A stretch of 64,000 nucleotides of DNA from Lasiosphaeria ovina (lineage: Eukaryota; Ascomycota; Sordariomycetes; Sordariales; Lasiosphaeriaceae), in NCBI GenBank assembly GCA_033439765.1, contig JAULSN010000002.1, positions 5,952,001 to 6,016,000 on the forward strand, read 5' to 3'. A program made the position numbers and the translations under genes. Of this stretch, positions 1 to 10,265 are shown one piece after another. Every line of letters starts with the position of its first letter. The stretch's first letter is position 1. The notes below the pieces were generated by a model. It saw only the letters and a list, made by a program, of their open reading frames with translations. It was not told where the DNA came from and searched no databases.

Positions 1-528
1 TCGTCAGTACCAAAGGACCAGTCGAGACTAGAGTTTCAGGCCTGCGGTATCCTAATCGAGTATATCGACGGCATTTCGGGTACAACTCTACTCAATGACC
101 TACAGCGTGTCAACACCTCGACCTTGATCCATATCGCCCAGGACGCAATTGAAGGCGCCTACAGTATTAACACACACGGCGTAATTATGGGAGACTGCGC
201 CCTGCGTAATGTGATTATCAGGAAATCCGACAACAGAGTCTTCTATATTGACTTTGCACAAGTCTTTTGGCGAGAAAATGATGTGGACGACGCGACCTTC
301 TGGGAAATTGTCCGGTCCCATGACAACTACGGTGAGGTGGCTATGGTTTTGGCCGGCGCACTTAAGAAGAAGTTTGGGACTGACATCGCACCTCAACTCA
401 CATATCCGAACCCTTTGGAAAACATTTCCAATAATAATACCTTACACTCACCAGACTTTCCCTTTACACAAAACCCCCCTCCCCCAACGTGGACGACAAG
501 AGATTCGGCACCTTCCTACAATCGTTAG
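1..528 (+). CDS. Protein-kinase-like fold protein, 3' part only (cut by window edge)
   Basis: Frame 1 is open from base 1, so the gene starts outside the window. The visible part resembles the C-lobe of a fungal protein-kinase-like or aminoglycoside-phosphotransferase-like fold. An ILIEYIDG hinge-like strand is followed by a catalytic-loop-like MGDCALRNV, with Asp and Asn in the expected spacing but Gly in place of His, and then by a metal-binding-like YIDFAQ. Such proteins are common and mostly unassigned in filamentous ascomycetes, and I cannot give a substrate. The frame as read stops at 526-528. An alternative model removes an intron at 372-454 (donor GTTTGG, acceptor CCAG), joins in phase and ends at a TAA at 573-575 with a tail containing NVDDKRFGTFLQ, which looks more protein-like than the unspliced Pro/Asn-rich end. 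Sure that it is coding, unsure of the 3' end. Confidence 0.6.
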   Translation, partial: SSVPKDQSRLEFQACGILIEYIDGISGTTLLNDLQRVNTSTLIHIAQDAIEGAYSINTHGVIMGDCALRNVIIRKSDNRVFYIDFAQVFWRENDVDDATFWEIVRSHDNYGEVAMVLAGALKKKFGTDIAPQLTYPNPLENISNNNTLHSPDFPFTQNPPPPTWTTRDSAPSYNR

Positions 529-575
529 CTACTTTGTCCTGGAATAGATCTTCATTTTTAAAGCTCTCTTTCTAA

Positions 576-1278
576 ACACTCTTTAATTCGTGGAAGGATT
601 AGCTGTGGCCATGTCATCGCGAGTCGCGAGTTTCATGGTCTCTAATAACAGACTTGGTATCCGTACCTTGAGTGATACGTAGAAAGCCCCCTGCCTCGTA
701 CCGTAGGTTTTGGGGGGGGGGGGGGGGCGGAACCCGCTGTAAATGTGGCCTGTGCATATAGAAGTGGGGCTGCCCTTTTTAACGATAGTACTCCGTATTT
801 AGCAGTCTAACTTGAACATCTTCGCTTCTCCCCACGCTTCTCCGATCTCCCTTTACGTAAAACGCCTTGAATCGTTGATCTTGTCGTTTGCATCCAGTCT
901 ATCCGCTTTCTTGGCTGCATCTGCATCAAGCGCATATAAGTCCAGGCCATGTGACCCCAGATACCGGGAGTTTTTTGGTTGTTTCTTCGTCGGTTGTTTG
1001 CACGATCTCGGGTGCGGTGCACTCAATCTGCTTGTTCGTTTCCTTGCATTGCATGTCTTATTAGATCGATCCTCGTTACTCAAGTACAATACAAGTATCA
1101 CACATATTCTCAGCTACAAGCCATTACAGTCGATCCAAGACGTCCATATTTCTTTCCCCCATCAGCCAGCAAAGCCCTTTGATACCCGTACAGTACCCGC
1201 GGCCATTTTGTCACGAGAGGGACTATTTATTTTTATTTATTTTTATCCTTTAACTCTTGGGTTCGTTTATCGACGAAC
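576..1278. other. Intergenic spacer with a 16-base G run
   Basis: No supported gene. It holds a homopolymer of 16 G at 712-727, one copy of the 9-mer TACTCCGTA (789-797), and a T-rich stretch of ATTT units at about 1224-1252 just before the next start codon, which is probably promoter or 5' leader. Confidence 0.6.
712..727. repeat. G16 homopolymer
   Basis: Sixteen consecutive G on the plus strand, in the spacer between the kinase-like fragment and the zeta-toxin-family gene. Tracts like this are prone to assembly and length error. Confidence 0.9.
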
Positions 1279-2340
1279 ATGGCCGGACTTCCCGAAGCAT
1301 GGAAGCTACAGCCCCAAGACCGCCTGGCGATATTCGACAAGGAGATCGCCCCCCATGAGCTCCAGCCCTACCTGCATCTCCACCACCGAGATGACGGCAA
1401 GAGGCCGGTGGCCGTGCTGATCGTCGGCCAGACGGGCGCCGGGAAGACGCGCCTAGCTCCCGACCTGACCAAGGCCATGGTCGACGGGAACCGCACCCCC
1501 GCCCACTTCATCGCCGACACGTACAAGACGTACCACCCTCACTACGCCGAGTGCCTGGAAAAGGCCCCCGAAAAGGCTTCCGTCCTGGCCGGTCTCGACG
1601 CCCGCATCTGGCTCACCATGGCCTGCGAATATGCCGCCGACCAGCGCCTCGACGTCCTGGCCGAATCGGCCTGCCGCCACCCCGACGACTTCTGCGACCT
1701 GGCCGAGCTGTTCCACAAGCGCGACTATAACGTGCGCGTCGCCATCCTTGCCGTGCCCGAGGCCCTCAGCCGCCTCGGCATTCTGGTCCGCTACTACCGC
1801 AACCTGCCCGAGGCCCAGTCTCGTAACCTCCCCCTCCGTCTGACCCCCAAGAAGGTCCACGACGACAGCTACGCCGGGCTGGCCCTTGCTGCTAGCTTCA
1901 TTGACCAAAACCCGGTAGCCGATGCCGTCATTGTTGTGCGCAGAAACAACATGCTGGCCTACAAAAACGAGCGCGCGGCGACAACTGCAAGCGGCGGCAC
2001 CCGAGCTTGGCAAGCCGACGCCGGCGCGTCTAGGAGTCTGGAAATCGAGAGGACACGCCCCCTGTCGCTTGAAGAAAAACGCACGGCCGAGAGTGACATC
2101 GAGGAGCTCAAGAAGCTGCACGATCCCAAAGTGGACGTCCAGATTCGGGAAATCGAGGGTTATCTAGCGAGTCTCGCAGCTGGCAGTGATTCCGGACAAC
2201 CCCTGCTGCCCCCTCTCGAGCCTTTGGATGCTGCCAAGTTTGTCATGCCATTCTCGAGTACTAAGCCGATCCAACAGAAGCTAGCTACCGTCTATCACTA
2301 CGAGGGGCAGGAAATATCAAAAGAGGTAAACGGGGAGTAA
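1279..2340 (+). CDS. Zeta-toxin-family P-loop kinase
   Basis: Single-exon ORF of 353 aa starting at the first ATG after a T-rich leader. The first two thirds match the zeta toxin / UDP-N-acetylglucosamine kinase-like fold. There is a Walker A motif GQTGAGKT at residues 50-57, then an IADTYKTYHP segment with the expected acidic residue (D80) and the family's HP motif. A VLAESACRHPDDF strand (E129) corresponds to the bacterial 'vliEsT.r' segment, and an Arg-rich region near residues 180-195 follows. The last 120 residues are charged and may form a helix. In bacteria the family phosphorylates UDP-sugars and is paired with an epsilon antitoxin; no epsilon-like gene is visible here. Fungal members are known but their substrate is not established. 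Key residues are present, so the enzyme looks intact. The cellular role is unknown. Confidence 0.85.
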   Translation: MAGLPEAWKLQPQDRLAIFDKEIAPHELQPYLHLHHRDDGKRPVAVLIVGQTGAGKTRLAPDLTKAMVDGNRTPAHFIADTYKTYHPHYAECLEKAPEKASVLAGLDARIWLTMACEYAADQRLDVLAESACRHPDDFCDLAELFHKRDYNVRVAILAVPEALSRLGILVRYYRNLPEAQSRNLPLRLTPKKVHDDSYAGLALAASFIDQNPVADAVIVVRRNNMLAYKNERAATTASGGTRAWQADAGASRSLEIERTRPLSLEEKRTAESDIEELKKLHDPKVDVQIREIEGYLASLAAGSDSGQPLLPPLEPLDAAKFVMPFSSTKPIQQKLATVYHYEGQEISKEVNGE

Positions 2341-2412
2341 TGTTTTCATATTTTGCTTTTACAACTAGTTTCGGTATCAGCACGTTGGGGGGAGATTTAG
2401 GCGGCGGGGGGG

Positions 2413-3375
2413 TCAGGAGGAGTGGCTCTCGAAAGACGAATCCTCGGTCGAACTCCCTCCCACTTCACTGGAAGAGGTTTCAATTATGTCTTCATCTTCC
2501 CATACCGAAGCCCCTGTAGGCTTCGTGTCTGTTACTTCTTTAACAATCGCTGTCTTTGCTTGCTCCTTCATTACCCTCACGTCGGCAAAGTATCTCTGCC
2601 ACGTCTTGGGCGACCAGAGGGGATCGTCCTTTACGTCCGGCGCGTCATTTTTGTGCCATGGAGGCAGAGCAAACCCCTTGGGCTCGGCCTTGACCGCGGC
2701 GTCCGTGACGCCTGCGTACACCCTCCGCTCGCCCTCGAGGAACTCGCGCGCCAGCTCAAACACGTCTTCGACGGTCAGCTCGTCGCTGCGCACGTAGGCC
2801 CAGAACTCCTCCCACCACTTTGGCAGGCGGTGGCGGAAGAATACGGCGGACATGTCGGCCGCCGTGATGGGCGGCGGCGGCGTCTCGCCTCTGAACGGCG
2901 CCCAAAACACCGTGTCGAGGTCCGCACCGCCAAACGTCGACTGCAGCACGCACCACCTGCACCCGTGGCGCACGCAGCGCGTGCAGCGCGTGTCCTGCTC
3001 CGTCTCGAACAGCTCCAGCGAGCACAGCAGCCCCTTGCCCGCGCACCGCAGGCACGGCATCATACCGCTGCGCCGCCGCTCCGTCGACCGGTTGAGCATG
3101 GCGTTGTAGTGCAGCTCGAACATGATGTGCTCGGCGAGGGGCCGGTCCGCCTCGGGCATGAAGATGGCCTGCTCGTCGTCGCCCGCCTTGTCGTCGTCGT
3201 CGCACGGCCTCACCCGGTGCCACGACTGCATCTCCGACACTCGAAGCCCGTACTTGAGCGGGTTCTGCTGGAACTGCCGCATCGTCCGCCGCACCTGCGC
3301 TTTGCGGAGCAGCTCTGGCCACTCGCCTTCGAGCGGCTTGTCAAAGGCGTCGTTGTACTCTTGTACCTTGTTCAT
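2413..3375 (-). CDS. Cys-rich protein with diverged Zn2Cys6-like motif
   Basis: Unassigned single-exon protein. The frame is open from 3450, but I place the start at the ATG at 3375 (320 aa) because the 25 residues upstream are Arg-rich and uninformative. Residues about 108-142 carry seven cysteines spaced C-x2-C-x6-C-x12-C-x2-C-x4-C-x2-C. If one Cys is ignored this is the spacing of a fungal Zn(II)2Cys6 cluster, except that it sits mid-protein and lacks the usual basic residues, so I infer zinc binding rather than DNA binding. A Trp-rich block follows (PKWWEEFW, then PKTWQRYF), and the C-terminal 60 residues are acidic and Ser-rich. It converges on the zeta-toxin-family gene, with 72 bp between stop codons. 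I do not recognise a family. Confidence that it is a gene is good because of the Cys/Trp pattern and length. Confidence 0.65.
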   Translation of the reverse strand: MNKVQEYNDAFDKPLEGEWPELLRKAQVRRTMRQFQQNPLKYGLRVSEMQSWHRVRPCDDDDKAGDDEQAIFMPEADRPLAEHIMFELHYNAMLNRSTERRRSGMMPCLRCAGKGLLCSLELFETEQDTRCTRCVRHGCRWCVLQSTFGGADLDTVFWAPFRGETPPPPITAADMSAVFFRHRLPKWWEEFWAYVRSDELTVEDVFELAREFLEGERRVYAGVTDAAVKAEPKGFALPPWHKNDAPDVKDDPLWSPKTWQRYFADVRVMKEQAKTAIVKEVTDTKPTGASVWEDEDIIETSSSEVGGSSTEDSSFESHSS

Positions 3376-4685
3376 TCTTTTCGTGGATGGCTGTCTCTCC
3401 CTCCGTCTGCCTATGTGGCTGTCCCTGTCTACCCGCCCGTATCTACCCACTTATTCGCTGTAGCTTGCGTTGCGATGTTCTGTTAGACAGTCTATAGCAA
3501 GGTGCTGACGAATAACAAGAATAAAAGAATGTACGATAGCGGCGAGCGAGCAAAAGCCGAATAAACAAGTCAGGCTATGAATATGTATTTTCCCTAAGCG
3601 GCTGGGTATGTTTGTGAGAGAATAGACGGGATACACGAACAGCGCCAGAATCAGACTCAGTGCCGCGTCTTGGTTTATTAGGGCGGCACATATATACGTT
3701 GCTTTTCTTTCTTTGCCCTCCTTATTGTTCCATTGTTGTCTGTTGTGTTTCGTGTCTGTTGCTTGCTGGCTTACAGGCAGCAAGCAACAAAGAGAACTCT
3801 TCAAAAACGACTAGTACCGAACCCTCAACAGACTTGTAGCTTATATGAGCAGGAGTCTATTGCATCTGCGACGAAGCTGTCTTTCTTTCTTGAAAGATGT
3901 GGCCGAGACAGTTTTAGCCAGTCAATTCAGAGTAGTCAGAGGCGGTACACGAGACCAAAGGCAAAGAAGCAAAACCTGAAGCCTAGGTAGGTAGTTACCT
4001 ATACAACACCCTGAAATCAAACCGACATCTCGATTTCCCATCAAGCATGAACCCGTACCCAAAAAATAGGTGCCTCGAAAACACAAAGACCCGTACAAGA
4101 TAAGACAAGCCGGCGTGTCAATTCCATATCAGAAATGAGACTAGACACTTGCATAGACAATTGAAGGCTGATCTCCAGCTTGTGAATACGGCGCGAAGAG
4201 AACAAAGGAAATGTATTCTCTTTACCTAAGCAAGGAAGAACCGTAAATACCTACCTTAGCGAGTGTATAGCGAATAGAATTGTCTCAGAACAACCAGGCT
4301 CGTAAAACAAAGAACAAAATGAGAACGGACAGCTGCCACCATAGTCTTAAAGCTGCCCTATAAGAGAGCATGTATTACCACAGGAAAAAAAAACTAGCAA
4401 AGACAATAGACTGGCTGGCGCAACCACGGAGGATATTTCTGTTTTTTTTTCATGTGAGAGGCTGCCTTAGAATGAACCCAAGACAAAGCGAGACATATTT
4501 TCATGGACCCAGTGCCTTTTTGAACACGAACATGCCCGAAAGAGACTCTGACCCCACCGCAAAACATCGCCCGAGAAGACCAATTGGTACAACAACGCTT
4601 GACAAAACTCATCTCCCATCATAGACCTAAACAAACCGCCCGCCGTCATCAGCCTTTCCAACTCGCACGACCGTCCGCCGCCAGC
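3376..4685. other. Intergenic, no supported gene
   Basis: Upstream of the Cys-rich gene and downstream of coronin. AT-rich, with scattered short ORFs that have no protein-like features. It holds one TAGGTAGGTA motif at 3984-3993. The part next to 4685 is presumably the coronin 3' UTR. Confidence 0.5.
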
Positions 4686-7130
4686 TCAAGACCTCGCTGA
4701 CTCGAGGTCCAGCTCCAGCTGTCGGATCCTCTCGCTCTGGTCTTGCGAGATCGGACCGACCTTCTTCTTGAGAGTCTCGACTTCGGTGGTAAGCTGCTTG
4801 ATGATTTCGCTTTGGGCGTTGATCTTCTCGCTCTGTACTCCGATGATCTTGACCTGCTGCTCGAGGAGGGTCTTGATCTGTGCCAGAGATTCCTCAACCG
4901 AGGTGCTTGGGGGTGTTGAGACAGCGGGGGGAGCGGCGCGCGAGACCGCCGGCGCAATGGGCTGAGGCGACTTGAGTGGCGAAGATGGCTTGGGCTGTGC
5001 CGCAGGGGCCGTCACAACTGGCGACGTGGGCTTTGAACGGATCGGAGCCGCAGCCCGGGGAGCAGGGCGCGTGACCTCCTCAAAGCTTGACGTCTCAGCA
5101 TCATCGTCGTCGCTTTCATCCTCGTCTTGGAACCTGTTAGCTGCAGCTGACATGGAAGCCTTCTGATCTGCCACGACAGGCGGTGAGCGGGGGGCAATGG
5201 GCGCCGGCTCCGGCGCCCTTCTGGCGGCAGGTGCCGGTGCCGGTGCAGGTGCTGGCGCCGAACCGATTGCGGGCGTCGAAGGCTTGAAGTCAGCGGGGAG
5301 CTCGACAGGCGCATTCCCGTCGTAGATGCTCTCTAGATCAATCTTGGGGGGGAGCGCAGTCTTTCCATCAAACCATTCCTTGGCAGAAACACCTGGCTTC
5401 GAACCGACTGCTGGAGGAAAGATGTCTGACTGGAAGGTTTCGGCTCGACGAGGCACCGTGAACGAAATTGGCTCAATATACGAGTCGCTGACGGTCTTGA
5501 AGGCCCTCATGACCTCGTTCTCGTGGACCTGCTCTGGTTAGTCATGGCGCCGCCTGATGATCAAGAACGGCACTTACGTTAACACCGCGTCTCGGCAAGA
5601 AGGCAATTCCACGCTGGGGGTCTCCCGATTTGTACTCAGACAAGAACTCAAACTTGTCGTTCTCATACTCGAAATAGCGAATGTTGCCATCGCTGCGGCG
5701 GATATTAGCATGCAACATCAAATGGTTGGACTAGCGATGTAGACCTACCCCTTTCCAGCAAGATATAGGCAGTTGGACCCGTCATCTAAAGTACTGTGTT
5801 AGAAACTGCGCTTGTCTGCAAAATATATGGGCCAGAGTGGCAGCTTACCCCAGAATGGCATGCAGACGCCGGAAATGGAGTCGAGCGAGGTGAGCCCGCC
5901 GATGGGGTCCTTCCGGCCGGGCTCCCACAGGCCGATCTGCCTCTCGCTCGTTCTAGTGAAGCCGGTGGTGGCGATGCGGTTGTGTTCGCCCATCCACACG
6001 GCACGGCTGTTCTTGGCTCCCTCGTGGCCTGGATGCTCGTGCACCGGCGTCTGCTGTCGGACATCCCAAACGCGCAGCTTCTTGTCTCTCGAAGTGGTGA
6101 CGAGCATAGACCCGTTAGCGCTCCACGAGAGACTCTGCACAATGTCGGGGTGCTTGAGGGTGATGTGAGCCTGTCCCGTGCTGATGTCCCAAAGCTTGAT
6201 TGCTAGGTCGCCCGAAGCCGAGGCTAGGATATTCTCGGCGGCGGGGTTGAACAGGACATGCCCGACTTTTCTACAAGGCAAGACTGTGAGCGCGAGGAAT
6301 GGAGCAGGCGCGCAAACGCACAGGCTAGCTAGGCAGACTGGGCAGGTCGCACCTCGAGTGGCCAGTCAACTTGGCGACAGGCGAAACGTGGGGGACTTCC
6401 TCAGCATCGCTGTAGAGCGAGAAGCCCTGCGGGACCTGCCATATGAACACCTTGGCGTCATCAGATGCTGAGGCAATGATTCTATCGTTGAACGGGTTCC
6501 TATTATGGGCGAGAGGTTAGATAGTCTGTTGGGGGCCTTCGTCCGAGGGAAACAAGACGTACCAGTCCGTGTCGAGGACGGCAGCAGTGTGACCTCGGAA
6601 AAGGGGTATCTGGTCGGGAAGCTTTCCGCGCTCGTTGAGGGGAATGACAGCGAAGGCGCCACCACCACTGGATTCCCAATTGACGGCCAGGTACTCGGGG
6701 TTGGCCTGTGTAGGCGACGGGTCAGCGAGGCACGCGACGGCGATGGGCAGAGGCAGCGGCAGATCGACAGGGCAGCTGAGGGCGGGGACGGGGACGGGGC
6801 ATGGGGGTATGGGGCGACAGGTATCCGTCTCGGTATCCGTACCTTTATAAGATTGGTGTCCCAGGCATTGCGGCTGATGTGGAGGTTGTCGTAGCAGAAC
6901 TCCTTTCGCGTCGACTTGCCAAAGACATGTCCTGCAGCATTATCAGTCAGATATCAAAGGCTCACGGCATCGCAGGCTTGGCGGCCAAAAGCTCGGGGCG
7001 GCGAGGTTCAATGTGAGGCCCAAGGCTGAGCTCGCAGCGAGCCTGCGGGGAACCTGGGACCCGAGTGAGGGGGAGGTGAATGGAAGGTGCGCCTACGATA
7101 TTTCGACGCGCGCACAAAGCGGCCAGCCAT
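4686..7130 (-). CDS. crn1: Coronin, actin-binding WD40 protein
   Basis: Eight exons: 7130-7097, 6931-6843, 6705-6563, 6499-6353, 6270-5849, 5785-5749, 5692-5578 and 5528-4686. Joined they encode 609 aa in frame. The start MAGRFVRASKYRHVFG and the following KEFCYDNLHISRNAWDTN are diagnostic of coronins. WD40 repeats cover about residues 70-300, including IKLWDIS and LRVWDVR blades, followed by the conserved coronin extension. Then comes a Pro/Ala-rich linker with an AP repeat around 5230-5265 and an acidic DEDESDDDD patch. A C-terminal coiled coil of about 50 residues (heptad Leu/Ile/Val) ends at the stop. Coronins bind F-actin and regulate Arp2/3 at endocytic patches, with the coiled coil giving oligomerisation. 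Exons 1 (34 nt) and 6 (37 nt) are very small and would be missed by simple ORF calling. Confidence 0.95.
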
Positions 7131-7808
7131 GAGGGAAGCAAGATGTTAGAGAATCGACGTTTGGGTCAACGGTGAGGAGAGTTGCAGACGCAGGTCTCAA
7201 AAGCGTGGCGATTTGTAGTGCACCAAGTAATAAATGCAAGGCGAAGCGTGGTAAGTAAGGTGGGATGCGGTGCGGTGCGGCGGTGCGGTAAGCTCAATGT
7301 CAAATAAGCCTAGCGACGGTTGCTCCCTGAGACCTGGCACCGCCTAGGCCCGAGCGCCTCTGTCTTCCCCCTTCAATTGGCCTGCTACTTGCGCCGCCAC
7401 GCCTTACCCCTCCATCCTAAACAGGACACTAGAACGAGATAGTGCCACAGCTTGGTTTAGAACACCATCGTTTCAACGACAACCCGTTAGCCTTTTGTTG
7501 CTCGGGCTCACTAGATGGAAGCATGGAAGCAAAACTTGAGGCAGGATGTCTGTGAGATGGATTGTAGAGTGAAGAGCCTACCTAATACGTGTTCCGCACT
7601 GGAATAACTGCTGCCTTAGGTTTCTGTATCTAACTAACGTGATGCTCTTGCTGCGAATTATATCCGCATTCTCAATGAAAAAATGAGGGCGACTCTATCT
7701 TATAGCAAAGGAACGACAGCAAATAGAAGCAAAAAAGGTAATTGGGTTCACTTAAAGAATGAATCTCCAATTCAGCAAGGAGATGAAAACGTGACCGGTA
7801 AAAGGAAA
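7131..7808. other. Coronin upstream region
   Basis: No gene seen. Presumed promoter and 5' leader of coronin; contains a GCGGTGCGGT-type short direct repeat at about 7267-7288. Confidence 0.5.
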
Positions 7809-7892
7809 TGTCCACACCAGGGATCGAACCTGGGACCTGTCGCGACCACGTAACCATGTGAGGCGAACGTCATACCACTAGACCATACGGAC
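7809..7892 (-). tRNA. tRNA-Val (anticodon CAC) with 12-nt intron
   Basis: Reading the minus strand gives a complete cloverleaf. The acceptor stem GTCCGTA pairs with TGTGGAC (two G-U pairs) and has discriminator A at 7809. The D arm is GTC..GAC with TAGTGGTAT. The T arm CCAGG TTCGATC CCTGG is perfect. The anticodon stem TTCGC/GCGAC has four pairs and a mismatch at 27-43. The loop is CT-CAC-A, then a 12-nt insert at the canonical 37/38 position, then C. Removing the insert leaves 72 nt. The CAC anticodon and overall shape fit valine. The A box and B box are internal as expected for RNA polymerase III. The identity could change if the intron were placed differently. Confidence 0.8.
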
Positions 7893-8701
7893 TTAACTAT
7901 TAATGAGATTTTAGGCTAGGTTTATGCACTATGACCCGTATTGGCGGGGTCGTTAATGATCTAGGTCGCCTCTCCGCAGGGAGTCGGATGCAGTACGGGG
8001 TGCTTCTCATCATGCTCCTTCGAGGAAAAAGACTTCTAGAAAATGGGGTCGTGCCCCTGGAGAAATAATCTGAATGGCCACTCAATTCCCAAAGTCTGAG
8101 TTGTTGTTATTGTTATGTTGGATGGCCAAGTAAAGATGAAAGTCGGGGTGACTTAAGCTTGATGGGTCTCAGGCCGGGAAGTGGGGTGGAATTAGGAAGA
8201 GGTCGGTTTACAACTCGGCACTGCAAGCATTTTCAGAGAAAGAAAAAGATAGTTTAGACAATTTATATGGGCGACGAGAGGTCCAGTACTTAAGGTGCTA
8301 GTAGACGGTGAGTTGTAAGAGTGAGAATAGACTAAGTGAGGCGAGGTTGAGGAAAGGGTGTCAGGTTGGTAGCGTACTTAGCGGGCGAGACTGAGACCCG
8401 ACCAGGAAATCTCCAAATGAACTCCGCCAGGGAGCTTCTTTTGCTGCTGCGCGCAACCACGAAACGCAGCATTTTCTCGACAGCTCCCTACAGCAATGTG
8501 GGCGCGCCACCACAAACCCCCAGAACAGGGCGTATTAAGGCAATGCTTGCTTGCTTTTCTGGAATAGATTCTGGACCTTGAAGTGTCGGATTCACAAAAA
8601 AATCACAACGAATTCGCCCAAGCCAGGCTGCGCCCGCGCGCGATCGCAACTGAGCCTCGCCAAAAAAAACAGAAAGAGTCCCACCAACGGCCGAAAACAA
8701 G
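7893..8701. other. Intergenic between tRNA-Val and CDK gene
   Basis: No gene seen. Probably promoter and leader for the divergent kinase gene; purine-rich immediately before its start. Confidence 0.5.
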
Positions 8702-10265
8702 ATGTCAACTACAACGGGCAAGATCAAGTCCCGCTGGGCCAACGACGAAGCCGACGCTGCGCTGGAAGCCCAGGCGAAGAAGGAAAAGGAGGAAAAGAAG
8801 CGCCAAAAGGCCGAGAAGGCGCGCAAGCTCGAGGAAGAGAAGCGGGCGCGCGAAACCGAAGCCGTTGCGAGCGCGCCACAAGCTGCACCTCAGCAGGGCG
8901 ACGATGACACGAATCCCAACAGCGAGCCCCCCTCCAAGCGGCGGAGGATATCGCCAGAGCGCGAAACAGGGCCGCCAGGCCGCGCAGCACCGGCCGCGGG
9001 GTTCGACAGCAGCAGCAGCAGCAGTGACACGACGCTGCTGCGGCTCGGAAGCGGCGGGGGCGCGTTTGGGCCGTGCCGGAGCGTCGAGAACTACGACAAG
9101 CTCAACGACATCGAGGAGGGCGCGTACGGCTGGGTAGCGCGGGCGAAGGAGCTCAAGACGGGCAAGGTGGTTGCGCTGAAGCGGCTGAAGATCGACCCCA
9201 AGGACCGCAGCGGACTGCCTGTCACGGGCCTGCGCGAGATTCAGATCCTCAAGGACTGCAGCCACAGGAATGTGGTCAAGCTGCGGGAGGTGGTCGTCGG
9301 CGAGGATACGAGCAAGATTGAAAAGTACGGAGACGTCCACTCGCTCCTTCGCCTCTCCCTCCCAACCCCCCCATGAACGAATAAAATTGGCTAAACCTTT
9401 GACGCCGTACTACAGCATCTTCCTCGTCCTCGAATTCCTCGAGCACGACCTCAAGGGGATCCTCGAAGACATGCCCGAGCCGTTCCTCGCGTCCGAGGTC
9501 AAGACGCTGCTGCTGCAGCTGGCGTCGGGGGTGGCCTACCTACACTGCAACTACATCCTGCACCGCGACCTCAAGACGTCCAACCTGCTGCTCAACAACC
9601 GCGGCCAGCTCAAGATCGCCGACTTCGGCATGGCGCGGTACGTGGGGGACCCGCCGCCCAAGCTGACGCAGCTGGTGGTGACGCTGTGGTACCGGGCGCC
9701 GGAGCTGCTGCTGGGGGCGGCGCGGTACGGCGCCGCCGTCGACATGTGGAGCGTCGGGTGCATCTTCGGCGAGCTGCTGACGCGGGAGCCGCTGCTGCAG
9801 GGCAAGAACGAGGTGGACGAGCTGACCAAGATCTTCGAGCTGTGCGGCATCCCGACCGACGAATCGTGGCCGGGCTTCCGGCGCCTGCCGAACGCGCGCG
9901 CGCTGCGCCTGCCCAAGATCCCCACGGCCAACGGGTCCGTAGTGCGCGCAAAGTTCCCGCTGCTGACTGCGGCGGGCGTAGCGCTGCTCAACGGCCTGCT
10001 GGCCCTCGACCCGGCCAAGCGGCCCACCGCCGAGGCCATGCTCGCCCACGAGTACTTCAAGCAGGACCCCAAGCCGAAGCAGGAGGCCATGTTCCCAACT
10101 TTCCCAAGCAAGGCCAGCCAGGAGAGGAGGCGGCGTCAGAAGACGCCGAACGCCCCGGTCCGCGGACAAGCCGCCGACCCCCTGGGCGCCGTCGACTTTA
10201 GCGGCATTTTTTCGGGGCGCGAGAAGGAAGAGAGAGGCGGGGGGTTCTCCCTTCGGATGGTCTGA
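8702..10265 (+). CDS. CDK10/CDK11-type cyclin-dependent kinase (Ppk23-like)
   Basis: Two exons, 8702-9324 and 9416-10265, give 490 aa. The 91-nt intron has donor GTACGG, branch CTAAAC and acceptor TACAG, and splicing restores IENIFLVLEF. The N-terminus (residues 1-100) is a charged, Lys/Glu-rich coiled-coil-like region with an RRRISPE segment and a Ser run (103-108). The kinase domain starts near 131: glycine loop EGAYGWV (139-145), ATP Lys160, cyclin-binding helix PVTGLRE (173-179, the PITSLRE equivalent), HRD at 256-258 and DFG at 276-278. The activation segment has Thr291 before VVTLWYRAPE. These features place it in the CDK10/CDK11 (PITSLRE) group, whose members act in transcription and RNA processing with an L-type cyclin. 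A basic C-terminal tail of about 60 residues follows. Choosing between the CDK10 and CDK11 subfamilies is inference. Confidence 0.93.

Noticed and set aside
1453..2121. 222-codon minus-strand frame over the zeta-toxin-family gene (possible antitoxin)
   Set aside because: Pure antisense shadow rich in Gly/Val; no epsilon-antitoxin features.
2422..3486. 354-codon plus-strand frame
   Set aside because: Exact antisense of the Cys-rich gene; Arg/Leu-rich composition is typical of a GC-biased shadow frame.
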